A stretch of DNA of 64,000 bases from Trebouxia sp. TZW2008 (lineage: Eukaryota; Chlorophyta; Trebouxiophyceae; Trebouxiales; Trebouxiaceae): assembly GCA_002118135.1 (NCBI GenBank), contig BDIU01000079.1:211935-275934 (forward strand), in the 5' to 3' direction. Position numbers and translations under genes: made by a program. The notes beneath the pieces were generated by a model, which saw only the letters and a list, made by a program, of their open reading frames with translations, did no database searches and had not been told where the DNA came from. Below, piece by piece: positions 36,052 through 48,760 of the stretch; within the stretch, counting starts at the first letter, position 1, and each line of letters opens with the position of its first letter.

Positions 36052-37250
36052 ATGCTTGCTTGTCAGCAACCGCGCCCAAGCACAGTCCTTGTGCGTCAGC
36101 AAAACCGGCGACCACTGGCTAGGGCAAGCAGAGTGCACGTGGAAGCTAGCCTCTCCAGGCTCCTCAACTCCACGAACTTGACATTCCGTTTCTTCTCTTC
36201 CCAGCAGCAGCTTGGGTGTGTCGCAAGTCACCAAGGCTGCTACGATCGGATTCGTCTGCACGATAAATTCTTCCTCTCGTTATATTCGAATGGGAAACGG
36301 CACATGGGGGAGGTTGCAGTCAGCTTCCACGACAATGCAGGCAACAGTGCGACTTTTGGAGCTTGGCTGCGACGGCTAGAGACCCCTGTGCAGGTTGACT
36401 CTAAAGACTGGTCTCATTCCTATGTATGCAAGCCTAAGGTACAAAGTATCACGGTGGTACAGCACAGGAGACCTTTCTCATGCATCTGCCAAAGAGACCA
36501 ACATTCAGCCGTCAGGCTTCCTTCACATGCCTGAAGGGCTCTAAGCCATGATAAACATCAAGGCGTTTCTCATTCTCATGTGCTTACGGTCACGCTTTCA
36601 TCAGACATGTCTTAGCTGCCTTGCGCCTTGCTTACAGACCCTGCATGGCGTGCATATCAAGCCAAGCAAAGGCTCGGTCACAGTGAGTGCAACCATCAAA
36701 GACTCCATACCAGATGCTGTGATCGGGGAAAATGTGTATGTCATAGCCAAGGACTGCCAAGGCGAGTGGCAACCTGACAAAAGTGTGGCTACATATCTGC
36801 TGCCTGATGGTAAGGGTACATATGCACCTTATGAGCATTGGTTATGTTTGCACATCTGCTTGTATGTTTACAAGCCAGCAACAAAACTCATCATATCATC
36901 ACAGCCCTCTTGACACATATTGAACTGCTTGCATCATCAGATGATGGCCAGCTTTTATTGCAGATGTGCGCAACAAGGTTGAAGCTTGATTTGAGAGCAT
37001 GCAATGATGTTGCAATTGCAGGACCTTGTTGCCTGCAATAGCGCTGAGTGCCTTTTCGAATAACCAGTTGCTGCCAGCGGTTGAACTCATGAGTTTGATC
37101 AGACTCTGCATCTGGAGTGGATCCCTGTGCATCAAATCAGCCTCAAATGCTGACTTTGCACAGCTGCCCAAGGAGTCTACAGGTGTCAAGGAGATTGATG
37201 TTTCTGGTACAGAATCTGCAAGATTTTGAAACTCAAGCTTTGGCACTAAT
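36052..37250 (+). CDS. Unknown protein with possible chloroplast transit peptide (3' end uncertain)
   Basis: I do not recognise the product. Exon 36052-36438 (129 codons) joins exon 36638-36809 in phase 0. A third exon from 36941 fits phase 1 (DDGQLLLQM), and an open segment to about 37229 may hold the C-terminus. The first ~35 residues are rich in Arg, Gln and Ser, lack acidic residues and end RVHVEA, resembling a chloroplast transit peptide. The second exon (VHIKPSKGSVTVSATIKDS, then GENVYVIAKDCQGEW) reads as beta-strand-rich. It vaguely recalls starch-binding folds, but too weakly to call. The ends beyond 36809 are guesses. Confidence 0.5.
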
Positions 37251-39341
37251 AGGGTTGCCGGACTCAGCTTGTGTATGTCAGTTGCGCCTGCTGCCGCCAA
37301 TCTATATGTTGCTTGAATGTCTTGCGCTTTAGTCCAAGCAGCAGCAACTTGTTTAGCTGCATGTTACCTGGCTCTTGAGAAACAGGAAGAGCAACCTTTG
37401 AACTACTGAACCCAAGCAAAATGCAAAATCAGCCATAGGCCACCGTTGTTTTTAGCTATATAGGAGGCACAAGCATGCACTACGTATAAACACTAGTTCA
37501 GTAGTACAGGCTGCAGTTTTGCTGTAGCCCTGGCAGTATAGCTCAGGGCCCCAGGATACCTGCAACTCCCAAGTGCAACACAGCAACCCCCCAAATCTTT
37601 GACTAAAAGCGGCCAACAAGAAAGCCATAGGTCAGGTGAAGCATGTCAAGTGAAGAATGAGTGAAAATCTTGGTCAGAACCTACTCAGCATGACCAGAAG
37701 CTTGGTGGAAAGCAGCATGTACAAGCAACAGTGTTAGCTGTATAGCGGTTTGCTGGCCTCCCAGTTTGGTTGCAGAAGGCTTTGGTTCCATTCCACTCCA
37801 ATGTGCAGCATGGTGCTGCTGCGATCTTGATGGCCAGAATCGTCAGTGGTCAGAATACATATCTGCAAACCCCACGACAACTTTTGCAGGCGACAATTCC
37901 CACCATGCCAGCACTTTAGGACAACTAAGGAATGCTTTACCTAGAGTGCTGATCTGTGTCCATTTTGGCGTAGTGTGCATGCCTGTGTATCCGTCAGATG
38001 CACCTCCTCTACCAAACTCTGGTTGTCCTTCATTTTATGCCAGACCGCACACTGTTTGCATTGCAGGTATACCAGCCCTTTATCCCACGCAAGTGGATTG
38101 ACTAAACGCTCTGTTCGGCCCCCTGACACAAAGCAATGCTGCTTGTTCGGTATGCGCACAGCCAATCAAACAAAGCAGTTTTGAAGCTAGCGACGCAAAA
38201 CGCATGCTGAGCACTGGTGCAAGTGCAAGGGTGAAAGGCATGGGATGCTCAGAGTAACGCACCACACTTATTGCAGGTGAAAGTCACTTGTAAAGAGCGC
38301 CTGCTTGTGTTGTCAGGTAACTCTGGCTGACTATCTGCAGAGAGCAGGCATTTGTGGTAGAGCTTTCAAACAACACCTTGTCAATGCTTGCTTTTACAGT
38401 GCCGTGCCTGAACCCTCACGACTCTCAGAGATGGAACGACAGGCTTGCGGCCGTGTTCTGTGTCTCAGTTCTTGAGGGGTGCGCCTGACGCAAGCGCGAC
38501 GAGCAGCGATGAGAGAAACTCTATGGCGTGTGCCCAGTGCAGCAGACGGCCAAAAAGCCGACTGAGGACCGGTTGCAGAGAGCAGCATTGCCTGCAAAGT
38601 GCGCTTCAAGTGCACAACCGATGCTGACATTGCTGTGGAAGAGCCTGCTCCGAAACCATCGTTGCTAGAACCATCAACGCTTGGACTGGCAGGCCTCAGT
38701 TTCGGCAGACGTCTTGTGCACGTGCTTGGTTGTGACATCAGCAGACGCGTCTCGTGCAGCACACAGTACATGTGTACGCTTTGAAATGTAAGCAGCTTCG
38801 CTCCCTGGTCCATTCAATCAAGTGGCATGTCATTAATCAATTGTGCCATGAAATGAAAAGAGCAGCTCAGAATTCCAAGCGGAGCGGACAACTTGCTGCA
38901 ATGGCGCAAGCTCGTATGTGCCTCATCACGCAGGGATTCATACAAACCTGAACAAAACTATCACTGTGAGTGTCATGACCAACACAACACCACACACCAA
39001 ACGAACCAGCATTGGCGTATGACAAGACTCAAAGTTGGACCTTGCAACGGAGCTTTGATGCTTGCCGCAGCTTTTCATCACCTGCGTGAGCCACCAACAT
39101 GATACACTTCCTCAGCACCAAGCTTGGCTGGCTCTCGCCGCTCACTGCCTCTACATAGCAGCTCCAAAGTCAGGCCTTGCAATGCTTTTGCACACACAAA
39201 GAAGCAACCTTGCAAGGCTCTTGCATATGCAATCAAACGCAGCATTACGTTTGACTTGCTGCAGCGCATTCTTGACATAGCGCTTGTCGACCACAGCAAC
39301 ACCATATCAGACTGACTGCAGCATTTTCCTGGCAACAGCGC
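37251..39341. other. Region with no confident gene
   Basis: A good plus-strand acceptor (tgcttttacag, 38390-38400) and open frames in 38400-38780 hint at further exons, perhaps of the gene starting at 36052. No frame is recognisable and phases could not be tied together. Frames at 39078-39335 overlap the expected 3'UTR of the minus-strand PRP38 gene. Confidence 0.35.
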
Positions 39342-42300
39342 CTAGAAACTCCTGAACCGGGGTGAGAGCAATGGATGTGCTTCGTGCATGCTGCACATTA
39401 GAACCAAAACTGTGACAGTTGATGACACCTACAGGCCAGCTACTGATTGATTATACCAAATTTCCTCCTTTTCAGCTTTGGCAGGACTAACCTGATGGGC
39501 GAAGAGCCATAGGCTGCCTTGAGCTTGCTCATCTTTGCAGCAGCAGCGTCAGAGGCTGAATTATCTGCAAACACCTGCCTATCCCGGCTGCTTCTATGTG
39601 TTGCAGGACTTCTGCTGCGCTGCCTGTGCTGCTCTCGCCTGCTGCTGCTGTGATGTTTGTCACGATGTCTGTCATCCCTGCACGCACTTTGATGTAAGCA
39701 ACAGTTGTTGACAATACAGGCTGTCAGAAAGCTTTGATGATCTGTGCGTCAATGCCCAAGCACATCCGCAATTAAAGCAAGTGGCATGCAATCAACAGAT
39801 ATCAATATTGATGTTGAATACATGCAGCTTCTGCAAGGCAAAAAAGGCCAGCGCATGGTCACAGTGCATGAGATCTCGGAGAAATGCACTGCATAGTTTG
39901 CTTGAATCTGCATCAGGCCTGCTTGTACTGGGCGTCAGTTATTCTGCCCCTACAGAGAGTGTTATGACAACTCCTTTTCATTCAGAAGTGTCTGTGAGCG
40001 TAACTACGTTTTCACCTAGATCTGCTGACATACGCTGGCTGCATAGGACGAATCAGCTGATATGGAATGCACGCCTTTTGCAGTCATCTATGCAATGCTT
40101 TGCATGCCGACCTACCAACAACAAAATGTAAGACATTCAAAAACATAGTATATGCATGGCCACAGTTCTGCACAGCAAGGTTCTGCGCATGGCTGATACA
40201 GGTTGCTGGTTGCTTTCTGTAGGTGCATGCTTCACAAGGCATACTGGTGCAGCAGATTCTGGACATCCCAGACCTTTGAGACCTGTCCCTGTTGGAGTCC
40301 CTTGAAGAGCCTCTATCATCCTGCTGCCGATCTCTATGGCTCGACCTGTGGCTGCCATGGTGTCTGCTGCTTTGATGTCTGCTGTCGTCATTGCGTCTGG
40401 CAGCAAATGCATCAGAGGCATGATCCCTAGGAGCCCTAGCATCCCTGTCTGATGCATCCCTGCGAAGTACCAAATTGCTTTTTTTCAAAGCACTTGCCAT
40501 TGCATTTGGCAGCACAAGCATCTCAAACAAACTGTCTGAGACACTTGGTCTGCATGGTGTCCATAGTGATCAGTGACAATGGGCTGTAGCCCATGTCTGC
40601 CGTAAATCACCTTTCATCAGTGGTGCAACTAGACAACGCACACTACTGCATCCCTGCTGCCATGCAATACAGTAATGACACAAGCCTGGGCCATGTGTGG
40701 GCTTACTGCCCTGAGCTATAAAGTGGGCGCGTAAGGTTGGTGTGTGATTGACCCAATTTTACCGGCTCAAATATAGCAGCAAAGTCTCAGGTGAAAATGC
40801 TCACAAGTGCAAAGGATGATGTACCTGCTGCGATGTCTATCTTTGCTTGACTGATCATCACGCTGCGCCGCCTCTGCCTGCCTCCTGTCAGCGCCGCACT
40901 TTGTGTCATGTGAACTGCAGCAGCACTTGTGGTTCAATGTACAATTGTGACTAGCAGGGTGTGTGTGCGCAACATTTATCTGTTTGTTCCAAGACCATCA
41001 AGGCACAATTCGCAGCATGGCAATGCTGCACAGCAAGGCCAATGGCAATGCAGCTGAACTCAAAAGCATCTTCGCCTGAGTGCTCTCAATCAATGATGCA
41101 AAGCAGGTGGAGAAGGTAGATACGAATGACCTACAAGCCTTGAACCCAAGTGCTTGTAAGTTGCAGATCAAAACTGTGCACTTCTCCTCACGAGATGCTT
41201 GGGTGAAACAGACACTGACAGCTCAGTTGACGAGAGTCAGAGGGCGTTACCTACCTAGAGCGTGGCCGCTCCTCCCTAGTGCCGTTGTACACATTCTTCA
41301 TGCCAGCCCCCAGACCCCGCCCCTCCTCACGTGCAGTAGCCCTGTTGGGTGCCCTCTGCCCAAATGCAACAGAGAGAGAGGCTTTCACAGAGGCAGGCCG
41401 CCTGTTGGGTTCATCAAGACCCCTACGGTCTGGGCCCCCCTGACCCCCATTGCCTACAGCCTTTGCTGGCAAACCCATGCCACGTAAGCTACCCATCCAC
41501 TCGTCATTCACAGGCTTGGGTATGCGGGGAAAGATTGTCTCAAAGTAATACTGCGCAACAGGCCGAGAGCATATTGAACCACAGCAGATGGAGCCCTTTT
41601 GTATGCACAGATGGTCATGCAAACAGCCACATGAATGCAGCAATGCCAGGCAGGGGAAGCTAGGAATGCATACGGCCAGCAGTGTGGTAGAACAGCATGC
41701 ACAGCTTGCAGGCAAGAATGAGGGGCAGTGTGGTGAACCTGCGTGACTGCAGCCTCTGGTGGGAGTCAAGCAAAGCCGGCAGCCACCTGTGAGCCACACA
41801 CATCAGCCCCAGCAGCAGATACAGCGTTGCAATTTGCCTTGCAGCATCAGACCTCATGTGCGGACATCGACGAAAAGCCAAAAAGCAAGCAACTTTACAG
41901 TCAGGCCATAAATGCAGATACCAGGAGAGGCTAAAGGTGTAAAAAAGAAGATCGTGATACCATTGTCAGCTGGAACAGCACTGTGCATTTACATTTCAGT
42001 ACCTGCTCCAGAAACACATCTCGCACGTAGTCGCCAATCGTGACAACAGAGCCATTCTCTCCACTAGGGCTGATCTCCTGCACGTATCAAAACCATTCTA
42101 CGCATGAGCCAGTGTCGCAGGCAGCAGCCAAGGCTGAAAGTGCGAACTGAAAGATCACCTCAAGGTCCTGCACATATGGTCTCAACCAGCTCCAAAGCTG
42201 CTTGGGATCGCCTACGTATCTCAGGTACAAGAATCCAACCTGTGACAGAGACCAGACTCAGTGGAGCTCCTTAAGATCTGCAGTTGAAGGTTGCTGCAGC

Positions 42301-42607
42301 TCAGGTGACACGGCCTACCTACCGCGCGGATGAAAGGCGAGTCTTCGTGCGTCAAAAGTGCGTCTACTTGTTCTTCGCTGGGCACCAGCTGACACATTCT
42401 GTACAGCAGACCGAACGCAGACGAGGCTCCCCGAGCATTGCCACTCATCCAGGGCTCTACGTGAGTGACATCGTAGTATATCTGGTCCACTATCTCCTCC
42501 CATGTCTGCAACTTGGCACAAGTATTCCTCCAGTACTCTGAGTCAACTATGTTCTTCCTCAGGACAGTTTCGATGTTGTAGGTGCTCTTGTTACCGTGCT
42601 GCTCCAT
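39342..42607 (-). CDS. PRPF38B: Pre-mRNA-splicing factor 38B-type protein with RS tail
   Basis: PRP38 proteins join the spliceosomal B complex and are needed for its activation. Minus-strand exons: 42607-42323, 42239-42159, 42077-42003, 41550-41255, 40914-40825, 40459-40283, 39677-39575, 39532-39492, 39351-39342, all in phase; 385 aa. N-terminal MEQHGNKSTYNIETVLRKNI, VEPWMSGNARGASSAFGLLY and LTHEDSPFIRAVGFLYLRYV are textbook PRP38. GDPKQLWSWL, VVTIGDYVRDVFLEQ and YYFETIFPRIPKPV follow. From about residue 215 the tail is rich in Arg-Ser/Arg-Asp (RHRSRDASDRD, SRREQHRQRSRSP), as in other PRP38B proteins. The last two tiny exons are less certain. No exon-edge copies were seen in this gene, unlike its neighbours. 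Confidence 0.9.
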
Positions 42608-43242
42608 TACAGTACACGGCAGTCGCAACAGGCCCCAGCACCTGAGCCACCTGCACTTCAATCAACTTGCTGCTCTTGCTCGCAAGCTCTCTACACACAT
42701 ACACGCACTGCAAGCCGCTGTGCGACTGAAGAGTGACAAAGTGGCAGTGCATCACAATGCTGTGTTGCGTGCAGCAACGGCGATGTTGACGCTGTAAACA
42801 GGCGTCACACCGTCAGAAGTCAACAGCTCTTGGCTCAATGCTTTGAGATCGCCTGGCCACCTGCAGGAGTTCAGCAAGGACATGCTTTGCTGATGGGCAG
42901 GCATCAGCATCAGCAGCATTGGCACATTGGAACAGTCTCATGAGATTGACCTTTGTGACACGAAACGAACAAATCTGAAGCAGATCGCAGCAGATCTCAA
43001 AGAAGTAAGGATCTAAATCAATCTTGGCAGGCGCTCAACATTCAGCACTAAGTGCTCAAGCTGCATTTGATCAATGTCAAACAGACAGGACATACTCGAC
43101 TCTGGAGTCAGACAACCTCCTTGCATGCAGACTACACCAGATCTTGCCTAGAATCTACTGGGACGTGAAAGCACTTTCTCAACAAATAAGCTGCTACAGA
43201 ACGCCAGGCTGGTCGAATCATCCACACTTGACATGAGCAAAA
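42608..43242. other. Intergenic region between two minus-strand genes
   Basis: Contains the PRP38 promoter and the Sec14-like 3'UTR. Nothing else supported. Confidence 0.45.
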
Positions 43243-46200
43243 TCACATGATCACACAGCATTGGCAGCACTTGCTGCTGGTCTTCTCTTCAGCACCACTC
43301 TCCAGCTGGTGTTCCTGCATACAAACCATGAATTCCTTTGCATCATGCGCTTCAATCATGCTGTCAAAACCATGGCACAAACATCAACACAATCAGAGGA
43401 TTTGCTTTGAAGCAGCCCCTGTGCATGCGGCATGAGCTTTTGGCTTAGACTCTACATGCATAGGCAGTGCTGCATGAAGACCCAGACTGCTGTCAAATGC
43501 CTGCCGCATTGATCCTGCTCATACCAGACCCGCAACAATAACTTTATACAGTGCTGCCACTCACCAATTGCAAGCTACATGAGCAACATGCATGTGATCA
43601 GATGACACTTAAAGCGACTTGTACAGTGATCACAATGTCTGCGGCTGCTTGAAGAGCCGTCATAGCTCAACAAGGCTATATTTGCTGCATACATGTCGTC
43701 AGGTCACTAGCGCAGATGACTGTGCAGTGATAAAAACACCCACAAACTTCTGCAAGCCTGCTTTTGCCCAAGGAGGCTGTGTGTACAGCACGCATGTGAA
43801 CAGATGACAGGCCAAGCTACCTGTGCAGTGATCAGAATGTCCACAGCTTCCTCAGACCCCCATGCGCAAAACGAGGCAATATTTGCAGCATGCAAAAAAA
43901 TCAGATAACAGGGCAAATTACCTGTGCAAAGATCAGAGCATTCAAGGCTTTTACAAGGGTCCTCAACCCCAACAAGGCTAATTTGCAGTATAGATTTGAA
44001 CATATGACAGGTGAAGCTACCTGTGCAGTGATCAGAACATCCACAGCTTCTTCAAGCGCCTCCACACGCCCCACAAGGCTATGCTGGACTGGCGAAGGCT
44101 GCCTATCATATGCTGTGCCATTCTGAAGATTGAGCCTTTGCTGCAGGTTGGGCAGCTTGGCTTCTAAATCCCGCACTCGCTCTGCAGAAGGATGGCATGA
44201 CATCAATTGAACTCGCAGTTGCTGTAGAATGCTTATGCATGCCACATGTTTGAGGCCAGCAAGTAGCAGGCACGATGTTTGACTGCATGAGTGTGACAAA
44301 CGCGTTGTGGCAGATGCAGGTTTCACTCAATAGTGTTCCTTTCTCACAGCTACCTTTCGCTCAAAGACTGCTCTGTGCCATGATATGAGCACAAGATCAT
44401 GACATGTGAAGACATGTACTGAAAGCAATGTCACTGTTGCCAGCTTGGCAACATGTGACTGGCCATGTGCACACTGCTTGCAAAGTGTTTGAAATGCACG
44501 CATCAGCCTTGCATATATCTGCTGCATGGCGTTACTGTCCACTCACCTAAGAGTGGCTTTTTGGATGATGCAGGCCAGTTGTTTGCCGGCAGCTGCTGAA
44601 ACCCCCTGTCATCACCAGCCTTGTAAGCCAAGGCTTCCCCATCAGGCCCAACCCCTGAGTGGGGTTGCGCATGGGGCTCCTGCAACCTGACCTCAGCTGT
44701 GCTTGCACCCTGCATTGCATCCCACACCTTGCATGCAAGCTTGCCTCAAGTTGGCAATTGTGCCTGCATCTCAATTCATCGCAGAAACAATGCATACAAA
44801 GCAATGCTAAGTGAAGGCAAACATGCTAGTCTTCTGCTTTGATGGAGCGTGAGGCCGCCACATGACTGCAGGTACACGCACGCAGTCATGAGAGACAAAG
44901 CACCACACTGGACCAAACACCACTCTTTATGCAGCAGCAGCATATTCATCAGGTCTTGGTGACTACGCAAAGCACTGAAGCAGCATGCATTTTGGGTGTG
45001 AAGATACCTCTCTATGATGGCCAGGGCTGCCGCGCAGGGGCGGCGAGTCATCATCTGAGGAGTAGGCTGAGCTCATGCTCATGCTGCCTAGGCGAGACGT
45101 TGCGTCATCATACTCTGATGCATCATCGTATTCATATGCATCATTGAACTGCACATCAAACCAAAACAGTGGTTACGCTGAAAATTTCCAGATACAATCA
45201 GCACGGATGACGTTGCTTACGGAGCACCACATTCTGTGCTGTTGGTGCTGCAGAAGCACAGACACATGCAAGTGCAAGTACATGGCAACGTCAATTGCAG
45301 CACAGCATGTGATTAGGCAATGAAAGACATCACAAAGTTATCAGGAGGCATCCTCAATGCATCATGCAGCTTGCTGTTGACCGCCCTAACATGCTAGTGA
45401 TGCAGCCTTCTGTCAGGATGTTCAGACTGTTAGCGATAAAAAAGCTGATGATAGGGAGTGATCTACAACTCACCTGACTGGTATCTGCATCAAATGGAGG
45501 ACTCTGAGACTGCGCTGCGAATGGAGACTGATGTTGGGCTTGAGCAGGCACGCCCAGGGCTTGAGGTCCTCTAGCCAAGGGAACAGATTCAGCCCCCCTG
45601 CCATACGCGCTGTCTGCATTGCTGCCCATGATCCCTTGCGGGTGATCATGAGCCGCTGTCTGGCTGGATGCTGAGGCTTTGGGTGACTCATTCAAAGGTG
45701 ACATGGCGTGATTGCCAGAGCCATCTCGGTATGCAATGTCTTCCTCAATCTCTGCTCTGAGCTGTGGATCGTTCCAAGGGCCTGCGTCATCTATGAGGGT
45801 GGCGTCTGAGGTGCCGCCTAGGTAGCGAGGAATGTTCTCTGCATCTACGTACTTCAGCAAGACGGGCATGTAATCCTTTGGGCAAACCTGCAACAGCCCA
45901 ATTGCATCTTGGTGATGCGCTGAGGAACAGAGAGATCAATCTGCCTTATGTATTCCTGAAGATGACTGATGACTGCAACGCCAACAGCTGCTGTGACACA
46001 GCATTCTCTCAACGTGAACGCAACCTGTGGACACGGGGTCGACCGTTTGCGAACCAGCACCTTCATAGCGGAGGAGACCAAAAGCAACGTATGGAAGCTG
46101 TTATAATGCATCCAAATGTGCAACCAGCACCAGGCTGAATACATGCAAAACTGCAAGCATTTCCAAAAGTCTCATACTGCTGCTCCAGCAGAACTTGATC

Positions 46201-48207
46201 AACCCTTGAGTACAGCACCATGCAGTACTGAACAGATTGCAGAATCTACCTATCTAATCTAAAAACGCACGCTGATTAGGCTCAAAGGCCTTGTTAGGTA
46301 CTTATAATCACCAAGCAAGTGTCTTTGCGCGTCCAGTCCAGTACCCAGTCTAGACACATGCTGAACCACTGCAAATGCAGTGATCAAGAGTGTTGCGATT
46401 ATCAGTATGACATCAGAAATTATACGAAAATAGCCAGCCTTGCAGCTTGTGGAAGAAGCGGTGCTTCTGTACAGGGTTTTGTATGGGGCAAGAGCCTATG
46501 CTATAGTGTCAACTGCAGCATGCTCCAAGCTGCTTGTTGCAACCTACTTACCTCGACCTTGGCTCTTGTGCGAGCGTCCAGAAAAGGCTTGACCATGCCA
46601 AACATCATGCCGAACCCAGGAGGCGCATTGATGATGCAAGTTTTGCCCAGCATCTCTGGGTAATTGTTTGAATCAAGAGTTGTCAGCTTGCCGAGCATTT
46701 GCTTGACACTGCTTACTTGCTTGATCCCAACACCTACAATACCACAAGCTCTTCAAGCACGCCAACAGTAAATTTGGAGTTAAACACACATCACTTGTCA
46801 GTGACCACATCCACATAAAGCAGTCGGCCATGCAGCGAAGGCTCAACAGTGACTGCAGAACAAACATACCTCGATAGGGCTGTAACAGCACACAACACAG
46901 GTGACGCCATGACGATTTCAGAGCGTACAAGGTATGGCGAGCTGAGTCAGAAAGAGCTTACCCTTGACGTCTAGAATCGCAAACGTCTGCTCAATATGCC
47001 TGCCTGCCACCTTTGAGCATGCAGGCATGATGTACTGTATGCAGCGCTCATATTCCTGTACGTGAAACTTCAGCATGCGCTCCTCTGTTGTGATCTCATA
47101 GATCTTCTTGATGTTGACCTGACCCAAATGCTGGATGTAGATTGGTCGACCCTGCGTGACAAGCATACCATCTCAATGGTCTCCAAGCTGACAAGCATGC
47201 ACTCAGAAGGCAGGCCAAGCATAGAGATTTCATGCATGCCATAGAAACGGGTTCTCAAACTGGCAAGCATGCACTGACGAGGCAAAGCAAGCATAGAGAT
47301 GTCACGCATGCCATGATTTAGAGCAGTCAAGCTGACAAGCATGCACTGACAAGGCAAGCCAAGCATAGTGATAAACAAAAACTGCTGGTGCAAGACACAG
47401 CTGCTGCTGCATTACAAAGAGCCCCATCCGAGACCAGCATTTGAACTGGCGTCATGCCAGGACATGCTGCTGTTGTGTGCAACCCCTCAGCTCAGGAAAG
47501 CTAGCATCAGCTTACCACTTTGTCTGTCTTGTGGTAGCCTTGAGGGTACAGAGAAATCATTGCATCCCTTTCTTGAAAGACAAAGTTGTGCAGCTCATCA
47601 ACACCAAACTCTTTGCGCCATTGCATATGCGCCATGAACATGGCCTTGGCTTTGGCAATATCATGACTACGTGCCCGCAGAAACCGTCGTTGCATGTACA
47701 TGTCTACAGCGCAGCACACCATAATAAGTTGGTCTGGGCTTTTGATACGCCGAGGACATAAATCGCCTGAAAGCTTGCTTGTTTGTCATCATCTCTTACC
47801 AAACTGAGGCCTGAGTACGCCCTCTTTTTCTAGCGCAGCATGAAAATCTGCAAGACGCTTCTCCTGTATGCATGAGCTGACGTCACTTGCGTTATGTTGT
47901 AGGTTCAGGGCGTCAGCAATCTGCTGAGTTACAGCAGTGAATGCCAGTAACTTCAACGCAACAAGCAGAATTTATAGCTTCTGTGGCTGACCTCTTCTTG
48001 AGGGGTGATCTTCCAGTCCTCAAAGAACGCTTGAGGGTCAACATCTGCAGCTCCTGGCGATGGCTGAAGCTTGCTCTGTTTTCTGGTGCGCTTCCTGCTG
48101 GCTGAGAACGATAATCTGCCGAGACCAGATCCTTCGCTGCCCTGTGCTTCTAGCCTCAGCGAGCGCTTGGGCGACAAAGCCCGGCGCAGCCCAGTGGGGC
48201 TTGACAT
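43243..48207 (-). CDS. Sec14-like phosphatidylinositol/lipid-transfer protein with C-terminal CaaX box
   Basis: CRAL-TRIO lipid-transfer protein linking phospholipid exchange to membrane traffic. Minus-strand exons: 48207-47992, 47863-47800, 47703-47516, 47151-46962, 46733-46552, 45887-45474, 45148-45008, 44727-44547, 44181-44021, 43314-43243, all in phase; 602 aa. A basic N-terminus precedes the CRAL-TRIO-N helix (RRFLRARSHDIAKAKAMF). The Sec14 core shows GRPIYIQHLGQV, TTEERMLKFHVQEYE, FAILDVKGVG, NNYPEMLGKTCIINAPPGF and NIPRYLGGTSD. The C-terminal ~250 residues are low-complexity, acidic Ser/Tyr-rich, then a short coiled coil (ERVRDLEAKLPNLQQRL). The last exon ends KCCQCCVIM-stop, a CaaX motif whose final Met predicts farnesylation. 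This architecture resembles plant Sec14-nodulin proteins, with a lipid anchor in place of a nodulin tail. Confidence 0.9.
43600..44015 (-). repeat. Four downstream copies of the end of Sec14-like exon 44181-44021
   Basis: Read on the minus strand, copies of SLVGRVEALEEAVDVLITAQ plus the donor cacag-gtagct lie at about 43985-43915, 43880-43815, 43785-43720 and 43685-43610, about 105 bp apart. Decay increases with distance: the last has gtacaagtcgc for cacaggtagc. Confidence 0.88.
47155..47400 (-). repeat. Tandem repeat (about 85-100 bp, three units) in a Sec14-like intron
   Basis: Units contain gacaagcatgcactgac, then aggccaagcatagagat and tcatgcatgccat, at about 47158, 47263 and 47334. They lie just inside the intron before exon 47151-46962. 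Confidence 0.8.
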
Positions 48208-48760
48208 TACCGATGCAACGATGTGAGTTCTGCTGCGGGACGGCCTTGCGGCCCCAGCAACACGAGTGTCACTTCTTGACCTGAATCAGACAGACAACGA
48301 GACGCAACAGGTGAACACGAGGATCGATCCGAGCCTGTAACTCACGCCACTACACGGCTCGACTGCACAGCAATGTTAACTCCTGAAGGCGAGATGCCCG
48401 ACAGCTCGATGCCTGCCGATGAACATCCAGCTATTGAGATCAATATGCTCGAGTCGGAAGGGACGCGACGCGTCCGTGAGGGCACTCACGCGCATCGTGC
48501 ATACTGGCAGAGCAGAACGCGCTAGTGCAGCAGAAGCTAAAATTTGTCGGTCACACGGCGACATTCTACCTATATTGACTACAAGACCACACCAGGCAGT
48601 GGTTTTAGCGCTCACTGCCGTCTTTCAGCCCATCCTTGACTCGGACCAGTCAGTGTTCAGGCTTTGATCTTGAGTGATCACTGCTCTTATGACAAAAGTG
48701 GCAGGCCGTGTGATGGCTGCGTCAGGCTCAAAGTGGCAGTACAAAACATGAGTTGCTCTG
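48208..48760. promoter_or_regulatory. Shared upstream region of two divergent genes
   Basis: The Sec14-like start (48207, minus) and the MBOAT start (48761, plus) are 553 bp apart, head to head. No TATA-like box was obvious. Both promoters must lie here if both start codons are right. Confidence 0.5.

Noticed and set aside
36638..36809. Carbohydrate-binding (CBM20-like) domain
   Set aside because: GENVYVIAKDCQGEW recalls the family only loosely; key aromatic spacing could not be confirmed.
43901..44021. Sec14-like protein ending by read-through at 43901
   Set aside because: A donor at 44020 and an in-phase last exon give a better model, and the read-through sequence is a decayed copy of the exon.
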